Made by a program: the position numbers and the translations under genes. From contig DFJF01000005.1 in the NCBI GenBank assembly GCA_002372935.1, positions 108,368 through 172,367 of the forward strand: DNA of 64,000 nt. The letters run 5' to 3'. Position 1 is the first letter of the stretch, and the number at the start of each line of letters is the position of its first letter. Positions 34,332 through 42,566 of this stretch are shown here, in pieces. This DNA is from Clostridiales bacterium UBA3678 (GTDB lineage: Bacteria > Bacillota > Clostridia > TANB77 > CAG-508). A model generated the notes under the pieces. It ran no database searches and had not been told where the DNA came from. It saw only the letters and a list, made by a program, of their open reading frames with translations.

Positions 34332-34502
34332 TTAAAATTTTCTTTTTCTAGCTGCCTCTGATTTTTTCTTTCTCCTTACACTAGGTTTTTCATAATGCTC
34401 TCTTTTGCGAACTTCTTGAAGAACTCCATTTCTAGCACATTGTCTTTTAAACCTTTTTAAAGCATCTTCTATATTACCATTATTAACTTTTATCTCTGAC
34501 AT
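34332..34502 (-). CDS. rpsU: 30S ribosomal protein S21
   Basis: Small-subunit protein near the mRNA channel. The 56-aa sequence begins MSEIKVNNGNIEDALKRFKR and carries REHYEKPSVRRKKKSEA. The ATG at 34502 is chosen because AAGGGGGG stands just before it; an in-frame ATG at 34526 precedes this site. The gene has its own strong promoter and a structured leader, and seems monocistronic. Confidence 0.97.
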   Translation of the reverse strand: MSEIKVNNGNIEDALKRFKRQCARNGVLQEVRKREHYEKPSVRRKKKSEAARKRKF

Positions 34503-34653
34503 TAAACATTCCCCCCTTCCGGTCATACATATAATGTATGTGGGCTTTTTCTTTGAGGATTCCCAGCTAATACAAATATGTACATAATTTTTGGGGACTT
34601 TCCTCTCCCTATTTACAAAATATATTATACTCCACTTATAAAGATCTTGTCAA
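34503..34653 (-). promoter_or_regulatory. rpsU promoter and structured leader
   Basis: TTGACA (34648-34653) and TATAAT (34624-34629) are 18 bp apart. In the ~115-base leader GAGGA and the following TCCC can pair with GGGA and TCCTC about 40 bases later. A hairpin CATACAT/ATGTATG stands directly before the AAGGGGGG site. The arrangement suggests translational control, perhaps by S21 itself, which is inference. A second possible promoter (TTGACA, 17 bp, TAGAAT) lies farther upstream near 34770-34795. Confidence 0.6.
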
Positions 34654-34803
34654 GCCAAAAATAAAAGTTTTTAAAATTACCTAACTGGGACATTGATGGT
34701 ATATAAAATACTCTATTTACAATTATTATGATTACAAGGGCTATTAATGTTATACTTTTTTTATTATTCTACTAAAACCAATAATTTTTGTCAATAGACC
34801 TTT

Positions 34804-34832
34804 AAAAAAGAGATCTTTTAAAGACCTCTTTT
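34804..34832 (-). terminator. Terminator of hup
   Basis: On the minus strand AAAGAGGTCTT and AAGATCTCTTT pair, followed by a T-run. It lies ten bases after the hup stop. Confidence 0.8.
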
Positions 34833-34841
34833 ATATATAAA

Positions 34842-35120
34842 TTATTTGTTGTTTACTAAATCTTTTAGTTGTTTACCAGCTCTAAATACTGGAGCCTTTG
34901 ATGCTGGTATTTTGATTTCTTCCTTAGTTTGTGGATTTCTACCTTTTCTAGCAGCTCTTTTTCTAACTTCGAAAGAACCAAATCCTACTAATTGTACTTT
35001 TTCACCTTTCTTTAATGATTCTTTAATTGCTGATACAAAAGCGTCTACTGATGCTTCAGCAGCTTTTTTTGTGTCTCCTGTTTTAGCAGCTACTGCTGCT
35101 ACTAATTCAGCTTTGTTCAT
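34842..35120 (-). CDS. hup: HU-family DNA-binding protein
   Basis: Nucleoid protein that bends DNA. At 92 aa it is typical. MNKAELVAAVAAKTGDTKKA opens the helical dimer region. FGSFEVRKRAARKGRNPQT is the DNA-binding arm with the signature motif, and the proline arm tip (RNPQTKEEIKIPASK) is intact. ATG 35120 follows AGGAGG. It has its own terminator and probably its own promoter. Confidence 0.97.
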   Translation of the reverse strand: MNKAELVAAVAAKTGDTKKAAEASVDAFVSAIKESLKKGEKVQLVGFGSFEVRKRAARKGRNPQTKEEIKIPASKAPVFRAGKQLKDLVNNK

Positions 35121-35257
35121 TTACATTACCTCCTATAAGATTTACGTTTTTATGTAAGTCAATATTAATGCACTTTTGCATCATATTCCCTACTAATTTA
35201 ACTATTCGCCAATCTTCGATAAAATCCCTCTTTTTTTGAAAAAAATATTAATTTTTT

Positions 35258-36805
35258 TTATTGTTTAGGCACTTTCACCAATTTTAAAAAACAGATTAAA
35301 ATCAGATAAATTGCTATAGCTATTGATATTGTTAATATTGTAGCCATTTTATATAAAAATATTCTATTTAGAGCAAAAAATAAGTATATTGATGATATTC
35401 CCATAACAAAAGTTGCTAGTATAGGTTTAAAAATCAATTCTTTTAAATTTATTTTTATTCTTATATATTTTCTTAATTCATAAAATACAATGGTGAAAAC
35501 CACAAAATTACATACAATATTTCCAATTGCAGCACCATTTATTCCAAAATATTTTATCAAAACTATATTTGTAAAAAATTTAAAAATCATCCCCACAAAA
35601 AAAGCAAACATAGGTATTTTATTTTTTCCTATACCTTGTAAGATTCCATTTACTGTTTGAGATATTAGTGCAAAAAATACTGATATACTATTTATTTTTA
35701 AAAGCATATCTCCATTACTTGCATTTGGAAATAATAAAATTAAAATCGGCTTAGCAAAAATTATTAATCCTACTGTAGATGGGAATGCAATTAAAATTGT
35801 AACTTTCAAGAAAAAATTTATTTTCTTTTCTAATTGTTCAATATCATTTCTAGCTATTGATTTTGCAATAGTTGGAACCATTCCTGTAACAAATGGGACA
35901 TTTAAAGAAATCGGAAGCAAACATAATGTATCAATTTTTCCGCTAAGCATTCCATATTGTATTTTTGCTTCATTTTCATCCATGTATTTCTTTAAAATTC
36001 TTACTATAGTAAATAAATCAATATTTTTATTAAATGAAGACATCAATGCTGTTATTGAAATTGGAATTGATTCTTTTAATATTTTTTTCAATGTTTTCCT
36101 AACTCTTGTTGGAATGTAATTTACACTTTGAGATATATCTTGTGCAATTTCTTTTCTTCTTGATCTATAATATTCATATATATATATAAAACTGGCACCA
36201 GTGGCTATAGTAGTTGCAAAATTAGCAATACCAGCCATTAAAACCGTATTGTTATTAGAAATATTTGCTATTATTTCTACAAATAATATTGTAAAAATTG
36301 TTTTGCATATCTGCTCTATAGTTTGTGATCTTGCCATAACTGATAAATTTTGTCTTCCATTAAAATATCCCCTTAAAACAGATGTAATTGATACAAAAAA
36401 TATAGATGGAGAAAGCATTACTAAGCAATATTTGGCTTCAGGAATTTCTAACCACTTTGTCGCAATTGTTTCTGCTCCAACAAATAATAAAATTGTTCCA
36501 ATTAATCCAAAAAATGCAAATGTAAAAAAGGCTATTTTAAAAATTCTATGTGCTCCTTTATTATCTCCTATGGCAACTCTTTCTGAAACCAATTTTGCTA
36601 TTGCATTAGGCACGCCTGTTGATGAGAAAGTTAATAATAATGCATATATCTGAAATCCACTACTATATATTGCATTTCCCTTATCTCCAAATCCTTCTTT
36701 ATTTGTTAAATATAGTTTATATGCTAAACCCACAATTTTTATTAATACTTGTGAAAACAATAATGAAATAATTCCTTTTGCTATTGTTTCCTTTTTGTTT
36801 TTCAA
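35258..36805 (-). CDS. SpoVB-like polysaccharide flippase (MOP superfamily)
   Basis: A 515-aa membrane protein with about 12-14 helices of the MATE-like MOP superfamily. These flip lipid-linked sugars; SpoVB and related proteins act in cortex or wall synthesis. The N-terminus (GIISLLFSQVLIKIVGLAYKLYL, written in part) and FSSTGVPNAIAKLVSERVA fit the SpoVB/MurJ-like branch. NGILQGIGKNKIPM and IGNIVCNFVVF are typical later helices. ATG 36805 follows AGGAGG. It diverges from rplM. SpoVB versus a general lipid II flippase role cannot be decided. Confidence 0.85.
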   Translation of the reverse strand: MKNKKETIAKGIISLLFSQVLIKIVGLAYKLYLTNKEGFGDKGNAIYSSGFQIYALLLTFSSTGVPNAIAKLVSERVAIGDNKGAHRIFKIAFFTFAFFGLIGTILLFVGAETIATKWLEIPEAKYCLVMLSPSIFFVSITSVLRGYFNGRQNLSVMARSQTIEQICKTIFTILFVEIIANISNNNTVLMAGIANFATTIATGASFIYIYEYYRSRRKEIAQDISQSVNYIPTRVRKTLKKILKESIPISITALMSSFNKNIDLFTIVRILKKYMDENEAKIQYGMLSGKIDTLCLLPISLNVPFVTGMVPTIAKSIARNDIEQLEKKINFFLKVTILIAFPSTVGLIIFAKPILILLFPNASNGDMLLKINSISVFFALISQTVNGILQGIGKNKIPMFAFFVGMIFKFFTNIVLIKYFGINGAAIGNIVCNFVVFTIVFYELRKYIRIKINLKELIFKPILATFVMGISSIYLFFALNRIFLYKMATILTISIAIAIYLILICFLKLVKVPKQ

Positions 36806-36854
36806 TATTTCCTCCTAATAATTTGCCGTTTAAGTACAAAATTTGCAAAATCCC

Positions 36855-36883
36855 TTGACAAATTAGCGTTTTTGTTATAAAAT
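36855..36883 (+). promoter_or_regulatory. Promoter of rplM-rpsI
   Basis: TTGACA (36855-36860) and TAAAAT (36878-36883) with a 17-bp spacer, about 110 bases upstream of rplM. Confidence 0.75.
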
Positions 36884-36906
36884 TATTCAGTAATTAATTA
36901 GAATAT

Positions 36907-36951
36907 GAATTAAATATAAAACTTCTCCCCGGTGGTTTTAAATTTAATTTT
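36907..36951 (+). promoter_or_regulatory. L13 leader hairpin
   Basis: GAATTAAATATAAAAC and GGTTTTAAATTTAATTTTC pair around the loop TTCTCCCCGGT. Its position in the rplM leader matches the L13 leader family of Firmicutes, thought to mediate autoregulation by L13. Confidence 0.6.
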
Positions 36952-36992
36952 CATATAGATAAAATCAAATTTATAGGAGGGTATATTTTACC

Positions 36993-37427
36993 ATGAACAA
37001 TACTACATATAGTGTTAAAAAAAGTGAAATTGAAAGAAAATGGTATATAATTGATGCATCAAACAAACCTTTAGGTAGAGTTGCAACAGAAGCAGCAAGA
37101 TTACTTGCTGGTAAGCATAAACCAATTTATACTAAAAACATTGATACTGGTGATCATGTAATTATTATTAATTGCAAAGATGTTAAATTAACAGGAAACA
37201 AATTAAATCAAAAAGTTTACAGACATCATTCTGGTTACATTGGTGGAATGAAAGAAATAGTTGCCAAAGATATGATGGAAAAAAATCCTACAAAAGCTAT
37301 GATGTTAGCAGTAAAAGGAATGTTACCACACAATTCTTTAGGTGCTCAAATGTTAAAAAAATTAAGAGTATATGCTGATGAAAATCACGAAAATCAAGCT
37401 CAAAAACCAGAAATTTGGAATTTTTAA
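36993..37427 (+). CDS. rplM: 50S ribosomal protein L13
   Basis: Large-subunit protein, 144 aa. WYIIDASNKPLGRVATEAAR, GDHVIIINCKDVKLTGNK, HHSGYIGGMKE and the GMLPHNSLGAQMLKKLRVY block are family motifs. ATG 36993 follows AGGAGG. It leads a two-gene operon with rpsI, 20 bases apart, the usual bacterial pair. Confidence 0.98.
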   Translation: MNNTTYSVKKSEIERKWYIIDASNKPLGRVATEAARLLAGKHKPIYTKNIDTGDHVIIINCKDVKLTGNKLNQKVYRHHSGYIGGMKEIVAKDMMEKNPTKAMMLAVKGMLPHNSLGAQMLKKLRVYADENHENQAQKPEIWNF

Positions 37428-37447
37428 TAAGGAGGAAATAAAGTAAA

Positions 37448-37843
37448 ATGGCCGAAAAAATTTATTATTATGGTACAGGTAGAAGAAAAAATGCTATAGC
37501 CAGAGTTAGATTAACAGAAGGAACAGGAAAAATTACTATTAATGGAAAAGATATAGAAGATTTCTTTGGAATGGAAACTTTAAAAGTTATAGTTAAACAA
37601 CCTTTAACAGTTACAAACTCAGTTACTAAATATGATGTCATAGTTAAAGTAACTGGTGGTGGTTTTACAGGTCAAGCTGGAGCTATCCGTCATGGTATTG
37701 CTAGAGCATTAAATGAAGCAAATAGTGAATTTAGACCTATATTAAAATCTAATGGTTTCTTAACAAGAGATCCTAGAATGAAAGAAAGAAAGAAATATGG
37801 TCTTAAAAAAGCTAGAAAAGCACCACAATTTAGTAAGAGATAA
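37448..37843 (+). CDS. rpsI: 30S ribosomal protein S9
   Basis: Small-subunit protein, 131 aa, whose C-terminal tail contacts P-site tRNA. YYGTGRRKNAIARVRL, GGGFTGQAGAIRHGIARAL and the basic end KKYGLKKARKAPQFSKR are intact, ending in the invariant SKR. ATG 37448 follows AAGGAGG. A clear terminator follows. Confidence 0.98.
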   Translation: MAEKIYYYGTGRRKNAIARVRLTEGTGKITINGKDIEDFFGMETLKVIVKQPLTVTNSVTKYDVIVKVTGGGFTGQAGAIRHGIARALNEANSEFRPILKSNGFLTRDPRMKERKKYGLKKARKAPQFSKR

Positions 37844-37879
37844 TTACAAGACGGATTTTATAAAATCCAAAATTGTTAC

Positions 37880-37920
37880 AGAAAAGCCAAGAACGTTGAA
37901 AATACTGGCTTTTCTTTTTT
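37880..37920 (+). terminator. Terminator of rplM-rpsI
   Basis: AGAAAAGCCA pairs with TGGCTTTTCT around a 16-20-base loop, followed by six T. Confidence 0.85.
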
Positions 37921-38013
37921 GTTTTATATATTGGTGTATTGTTATGTGAGCCACCTTTTATAAATTCTGATAAATAGATAAATAAATATAAATAATAAAA
38001 ACTATCTTTAAAA

Positions 38014-38047
38014 CAAAAAAATACTTAACCTTTTACAGTCAAGTATT
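38014..38047 (-). terminator. Terminator of the GGDEF operon
   Basis: On the minus strand AATACTT and AAGTATT pair with GAC/GTT extension, followed by TTTTTTTG, 18 bases after the stop at 38065. Confidence 0.75.
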
Positions 38048-38064
38048 AAAATTTGATGTTATTT

Positions 38065-39807
38065 TTAATTTTTCCTTCTACCAAATAAGCTACCTTTTCT
38101 CTTTCTACTTTCGACAACTTCTTTGACGTCTTCTACTTTATTTTCATTTTTTTCATCATCATCTCTTATAATTATATTTTCATCATTAAAATCATCATCA
38201 TCTAGTTCTTCATCATCTTCATCAAAAAAGCCAAGTAACTCATCAATAGCTTTATCCATTTTATTTTCGTCTTCTATTTCTTCTTGATTTTCATCATTAT
38301 CATCATAATCTACATTATCTTTTTCAATTATATTTTCATTCTCCTCGTCATCTTCATCATTTTCTTCTGTATCTTCAAAATTTAGTTCCTCATCTTCTTC
38401 ATCTATATCCCATACAAATTCCTCATTATCTGTATTAGAGGCTTCTTCTTCTATTTCTTCATCCTCTTTCACATTCTCTTTATTATCTTCTGTAAGATTA
38501 TCGTTTATTAAATCATTATCTTTTTCTGCAATATTTGTATTTTTTTCAACATTATCTGCTAGTTCATCATTTTCTTCTTCGATCTTTAGAATATCTTTAT
38601 TTACATCACAAGCTATATTTAGAGGTTCATATTCTGTTAAATCTTTTTCATAATTTTCTGATAATATATCTTTAAAAGTATCATATATTCTCTGCATTCC
38701 TTCAATTCTCCAATAATCTGGATAAATTACTGAACCAATTATATTTAATTTGCTAACACTCTTTTCAAAAACTTTTTCTTCATCTTGCAAGTCAAATAGA
38801 TATTCTAAGTGATATAAATCTTTATATGTCTTTTTTGAAGCCTTACCATTCATCTCTTTTAAGAGTAATGAATACATATTTTGTATCTCTTTTAAATCAC
38901 TTTTTAAATGTTCACATGCCTCACTCATAATTTTTTTATGTTCTTTTTCTCCACTCATAATGTTCATTCTTTCATTATCCAAAAACAAAATTAAATAGTC
39001 ATCTATAGCGTTCAAAAATTTTAATTTACTTTTAGCATCTTTAACAATTTTTTTATGTTTTTTTATATCCACTTCATCTTCTTTGACTTCGGCAAGCAAT
39101 TTATTTGTTTTATCATAAATTGATAATAAAATTCCTACTCTTTTTTCTGCAATATCTGTTGAGACATCAATAGCTTTAGATATTGCATTATTGTCAAATT
39201 TTACTTTTTCCTTTTCTCCATTTTTTAAAATTTTTTGTTTAATGTTTTCTTTTTCCAATGTTTTATCTTGTAATTTTATAAAAGATTTTATTTCTTTCAA
39301 TTTTTCTTTATCTATATGGTTAAAATTATCTGTTGTGATATTTAGAGATCTTTGATAATCGCTCTCTACAATTTTTCTTTCACTACCACATTTATTTCTA
39401 ATTTCACTTTTTTCATTAAAATCTGTTATTTCTTCAACAAATTTTTTAATATTTTCCTTTGTTTCATTATTATTTTTATCAATTTCACTCTGTACCTTTT
39501 CAAATTTACTATTTAATAATTCTTCATTTTCTTCTAAATTTTCAAATAATTCTTTTCTGCTGTCCATATATTTTAAAATTCTTTTATTTAATATTTCTTG
39601 GTACTTTTGTGTTTCCCTTATTCTATTTGCTACTTTTTCAAATTCTTCCATTACATTGTTTTCTTTTTCAGATACTATTTGATAATTCTCTATCTTCTCT
39701 ATTAATTCAAAATAATTTTCGCTATTATTTTTTAAATTGTGAACTCTATCATATCCAAATAAGTTTATAAAATGTTTATCTATTATAATAACATTTCTTT
39801 CATACAT
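38065..39807 (-). CDS. Acidic coiled-coil protein of unknown function, 580 aa
   Basis: No family is recognised. The first ~400 residues are helical with long heptad stretches (about residues 35-130 and 160-330) and no membrane segment. A compact segment at about 365-410 (LNIIGSVIYPDYWRIEGMQRIYDTF, in part) looks like the most ordered piece. From about 415 the chain is extremely acidic, with runs such as DEEDEELNFEDTEENDEDDE, then a short basic end RKRKGSLFGRRKN. The start is ATG 39807. It lies 18 bases behind the GGDEF gene and is the last gene of that operon, so a scaffold role in the same pathway is possible. Confidence 0.75.
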   Translation of the reverse strand: MYERNVIIIDKHFINLFGYDRVHNLKNNSENYFELIEKIENYQIVSEKENNVMEEFEKVANRIRETQKYQEILNKRILKYMDSRKELFENLEENEELLNSKFEKVQSEIDKNNNETKENIKKFVEEITDFNEKSEIRNKCGSERKIVESDYQRSLNITTDNFNHIDKEKLKEIKSFIKLQDKTLEKENIKQKILKNGEKEKVKFDNNAISKAIDVSTDIAEKRVGILLSIYDKTNKLLAEVKEDEVDIKKHKKIVKDAKSKLKFLNAIDDYLILFLDNERMNIMSGEKEHKKIMSEACEHLKSDLKEIQNMYSLLLKEMNGKASKKTYKDLYHLEYLFDLQDEEKVFEKSVSKLNIIGSVIYPDYWRIEGMQRIYDTFKDILSENYEKDLTEYEPLNIACDVNKDILKIEEENDELADNVEKNTNIAEKDNDLINDNLTEDNKENVKEDEEIEEEASNTDNEEFVWDIDEEDEELNFEDTEENDEDDEENENIIEKDNVDYDDNDENQEEIEDENKMDKAIDELLGFFDEDDEELDDDDFNDENIIIRDDDEKNENKVEDVKEVVESRKRKGSLFGRRKN

Positions 39808-39825
39808 AGCTAATCCTCCTAAAAT

Positions 39826-40752
39826 TTAACTGCTTTTTCTTCTATCTATTATATAGCTACTTCCTAAAACATTTTTAACCGCATGTTTAATTTGAGCAGC
39901 AGTATCACCTATCTCTAAGATATTTGTAAACCTATTTTTGTCAGCAACTACAGCTGCTATAGAAATAGCTGTTAATGGAAATTTTTCTATAATACCTCTT
40001 CTGTTTGCAACCTCAATATAACCTTTTTTGGCATCTTCTTTTGTAAAGAAGCTTTTAATCTTATTTTCAAATCTTGCAATTATTCTTTGGCATAAATCTT
40101 CAATCTCTATTCCAGACACAATAGCAATAAAATCATCTCCTCCTACATGTCCAACAAATCCACCAATTTCAAACTTTTTTACTTCATCTGTAAGAATGTC
40201 AGCAGTAAACTGAATTATTTTATCTCCTTTTAAAAATCCATACACATCATTATATGCTTTAAAATTGTCTAAATCAACATAGAGCACTGAAAATTCTTCT
40301 TCTTTTGATATTCTTTTCTTTAATTCTGAATGAATTTGAACATTTCCTGGTAATCCAGTTAAAGGACTAACTGTTCTGTTTGTTTTTAACAATCTAGTCA
40401 AATTTTTTACTGTGTAATACAAGTATCCTTCATCAACAGGTTTTTTTATAAAATATTCAACAGATTCATTTAAAATTCTCATCCTATGGCTTCTAGATCC
40501 ATTTGAAGATACAACTATTACTGGAGTTATCATATTATCTTCATCTTTTCTGATTTTTGCACATAATTCTATTACATTCCTATCTATTGCATCTTCATTT
40601 ATAACTATTAACGATGGTATACTTTTTAATGCTAAGTCTATTTGCTCTGTTTTTACGCTTATAAATTTATAATCTGGATCATCTCTAAATAATTCTTTAA
40701 ATATTATAATAGATGATTCATCATCATCTATTATATATACTTCATTAACCAT
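39826..40752 (-). CDS. Diguanylate cyclase with a degenerate receiver domain
   Basis: Predicted to make cyclic di-GMP. The N-terminal ~120 residues follow a response-regulator fold (VYIIDDDESS, conserved lysine in YFIKKPVDE). However, the phosphorylation-site aspartate appears replaced, since the third strand reads LIVINEDAID. The GGDEF domain (about 130-300) has SPLTGLPGN, the metal-binding VDLDNF and the active-site HVGGDDF, so catalysis is probably intact. Control by phosphorylation is doubtful and may be by binding. ATG 40752 follows AAAGGAG. It is the middle gene of a three-gene operon. Confidence 0.85.
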   Translation of the reverse strand: MVNEVYIIDDDESSIIIFKELFRDDPDYKFISVKTEQIDLALKSIPSLIVINEDAIDRNVIELCAKIRKDEDNMITPVIVVSSNGSRSHRMRILNESVEYFIKKPVDEGYLYYTVKNLTRLLKTNRTVSPLTGLPGNVQIHSELKKRISKEEEFSVLYVDLDNFKAYNDVYGFLKGDKIIQFTADILTDEVKKFEIGGFVGHVGGDDFIAIVSGIEIEDLCQRIIARFENKIKSFFTKEDAKKGYIEVANRRGIIEKFPLTAISIAAVVADKNRFTNILEIGDTAAQIKHAVKNVLGSSYIIDRRKSS

Positions 40753-40782
40753 CTTTTGCTCCTTTATCTATTTGTTTTTTAA

Positions 40783-41733
40783 TTATTTTTTCCATTTAAT
40801 TCTTTTTGTAATTTTTAATCCACTATTATTGTAAACTTCTATAATAAGCCTATTTTCTCCGGCTTTTGACTTAAGATTTTTTTCAAATGTAGCACTATTT
40901 ATATTATTTATATCGCTTTCTTCATCATTAAAGTTAATATGAATTTTTGAAATAATTCCATCACTATCTTCCTCTCCCTTTGCTACAATTTTTGCTTCTG
41001 AATAATCATTTTTCACAAAAACATTTGCATCTGGAATATATATAGTTTTAGTTGCTACCTTTTTATTCCCATTCTCATCTATTTCTTCTATAGTTAATTT
41101 ATGTTCTCCTGTTTCTATATCTATATTAAAAGTAACTTCTTTTGAATTAACATTTTCTGTTTTTGGCTCTTCTTCATCATAATAATATGATATTGATTTG
41201 ATATTTGTTTCTTCACTAATCTTAATTTCTAATTGATCTTTGAAAACTTCGTTGTTATAGGCTTCTTTAAATTCTATAATATTAGGTTCTTCTATAACTA
41301 CCCCAACATATTCTTTTTCAAATTCCTTTGTATTACCATTAGCATCTTGTGCAACCACTTTTAATGAATTTGTACCACTTGGTACATCTATTTCTGTTGT
41401 TATATTAGATGACCCATCAACTGATAATGAATTAGCTGTTTCACCATTCCAGCTATATTGTAATGATGTTATAGAAGTCTGTGCCAAAACTTCAATTTCA
41501 AGTGAAGAAGCATTTTGTGATACATCTATTTTTATACTATCGCTCAATTGACTATTGTTGTTGTATGCTTGATTTCTATCTTCTTTTTTTACTATAGAAT
41601 ACATGCCAATTGAAACAGTTAATAATCCAAAAATTATTAAAAATATAGCAAAAAAAATTACTACTGATTTTATATCTGCTTTATTTCTTTTCTTATTATT
41701 TTTTCTTAATTCAACAGATAATATTTGATTCAT
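40783..41733 (-). CDS. Membrane-anchored protein with Ig-like repeats, 316 aa
   Basis: A basic head (NNKKRNKADIK) precedes one membrane helix (about residues 22-48). About three beta-rich extracellular repeats of ~85 residues follow, each containing an aromatic-x-x-D/N-E pattern (LQYSWNGETA, ISYYYDEEEPK, KIHINFNDEES). This looks like an Ig-like or bacterial adhesion-repeat fold, perhaps a surface sensor. ATG 41733 follows AGAGGT by six bases. It is the first gene of an operon with a GGDEF protein. Confidence 0.7.
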   Translation of the reverse strand: MNQILSVELRKNNKKRNKADIKSVVIFFAIFLIIFGLLTVSIGMYSIVKKEDRNQAYNNNSQLSDSIKIDVSQNASSLEIEVLAQTSITSLQYSWNGETANSLSVDGSSNITTEIDVPSGTNSLKVVAQDANGNTKEFEKEYVGVVIEEPNIIEFKEAYNNEVFKDQLEIKISEETNIKSISYYYDEEEPKTENVNSKEVTFNIDIETGEHKLTIEEIDENGNKKVATKTIYIPDANVFVKNDYSEAKIVAKGEEDSDGIISKIHINFNDEESDINNINSATFEKNLKSKAGENRLIIEVYNNSGLKITKRIKWKK

Positions 41734-41765
41734 TTTCACACCTCTTTCGCTATTTTTTCATCTAA

Positions 41766-41794
41766 ATTATATCACAACATTTAGTTATTGTAAA
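41766..41794 (-). promoter_or_regulatory. Promoter of the GGDEF operon
   Basis: TTTACA (41789-41794) and TATAAT (41766-41771), 17 bp apart, with TG before the -10, about 30 bases upstream of the first gene. Confidence 0.65.
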
Positions 41795-41816
41795 TAAAAT
41801 TTTTTAAAATTTGGCA

Positions 41817-42494
41817 TTATTTGCAAAATCTATGTTTTCCTATTGTAACAGTCATAGGCCTTGACCAAATCCAAGAATTTGTTGCAGTATTTGGATTAAA
41901 ATAATATATAGCTCCATATGATGGATCCCATCCATTTATTGCATCTTGTGCTGCTTTTTTTGCCGTACTATCTGGAGTCATATTTATTTGACCATCAGAA
42001 ACTGCATCAAAAGCTCCTGATTGATAAATTACTCCTGAAATTGTATTTGGGAATAAACTGCTTTTAACTCTATTCATAATAACAGCTCCAACTGCAACTT
42101 GTCCTACATAGCTCTCTCCTCTAGCTTCACCATAAATTAGATGTGACAATAAATTAACATTGCTACTATTATTATTTGATTTACCAGAATTATTTGAAGA
42201 ACTCGTAATTCCCATGGCATTTAAAGTTTGTGTACCTGCAATTCCATCAACCTTTAAACCATTTTTCTTTTGAAATGACTTTACAGCTGAAAGAGTTTTG
42301 CTTCCATAAATTCCATCAATATTTCCATAATAATATCCCCAATCTTTAAGCTTTTTTTGAATCTGTTTGACTTCATCACCATTTGACCCATATCTGGATA
42401 AAGCTTCAACTCTTGAATATCTTTGAATAATTATAAATGATAATAAAAAAATACTTACAAATACTAAAATAACAATAATTATTTTATTTTTCAT
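41817..42494 (-). CDS. sleB: Spore cortex-lytic enzyme SleB
   Basis: Lytic transglycosylase that degrades spore cortex at germination. It has an N-terminal signal helix (about residues 4-24) and a peptidoglycan-binding domain (about 32-90, GSNGDEVKQIQKKLKDWGYY, DGIAGTQTLNAMG). A Ser/Asn linker leads to the hydrolase-2 domain (YGEARGESYVGQVAVGAVI, FDAVSDGQINMTPD, WIWSRPMTVTIGKHRFC). At 225 aa it is somewhat shorter than Bacillus SleB. The start is ATG 42494. No ypeB gene follows. The leader carries a forespore-type promoter and an SD-blocking hairpin. Confidence 0.93.
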   Translation of the reverse strand: MKNKIIIVILVFVSIFLLSFIIIQRYSRVEALSRYGSNGDEVKQIQKKLKDWGYYYGNIDGIYGSKTLSAVKSFQKKNGLKVDGIAGTQTLNAMGITSSSNNSGKSNNNSSNVNLLSHLIYGEARGESYVGQVAVGAVIMNRVKSSLFPNTISGVIYQSGAFDAVSDGQINMTPDSTAKKAAQDAINGWDPSYGAIYYFNPNTATNSWIWSRPMTVTIGKHRFCK

Positions 42495-42497
42495 AAT

Positions 42498-42553
42498 AAA
42501 ACCACCTCTACATAATAATATTTTTATTATTATCCAAAAGTGGTTTTTTATTC
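42498..42553 (-). promoter_or_regulatory. SigG-like promoter and SD-occluding hairpin of sleB
   Basis: GAATA (42549-42553) and GATAATAATA (42525-42534) are 14 bp apart, similar to forespore promoters. AAAACCAC (42540-42547) can pair with GTGGTTTT (42498-42505), which overlaps the GAGGTGG ribosome site. The 5' arm lies upstream of the predicted start point, so only RNA reading through from holA would be blocked. Confidence 0.45.
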
Positions 42554-42566
42554 AAATTGATTATTT

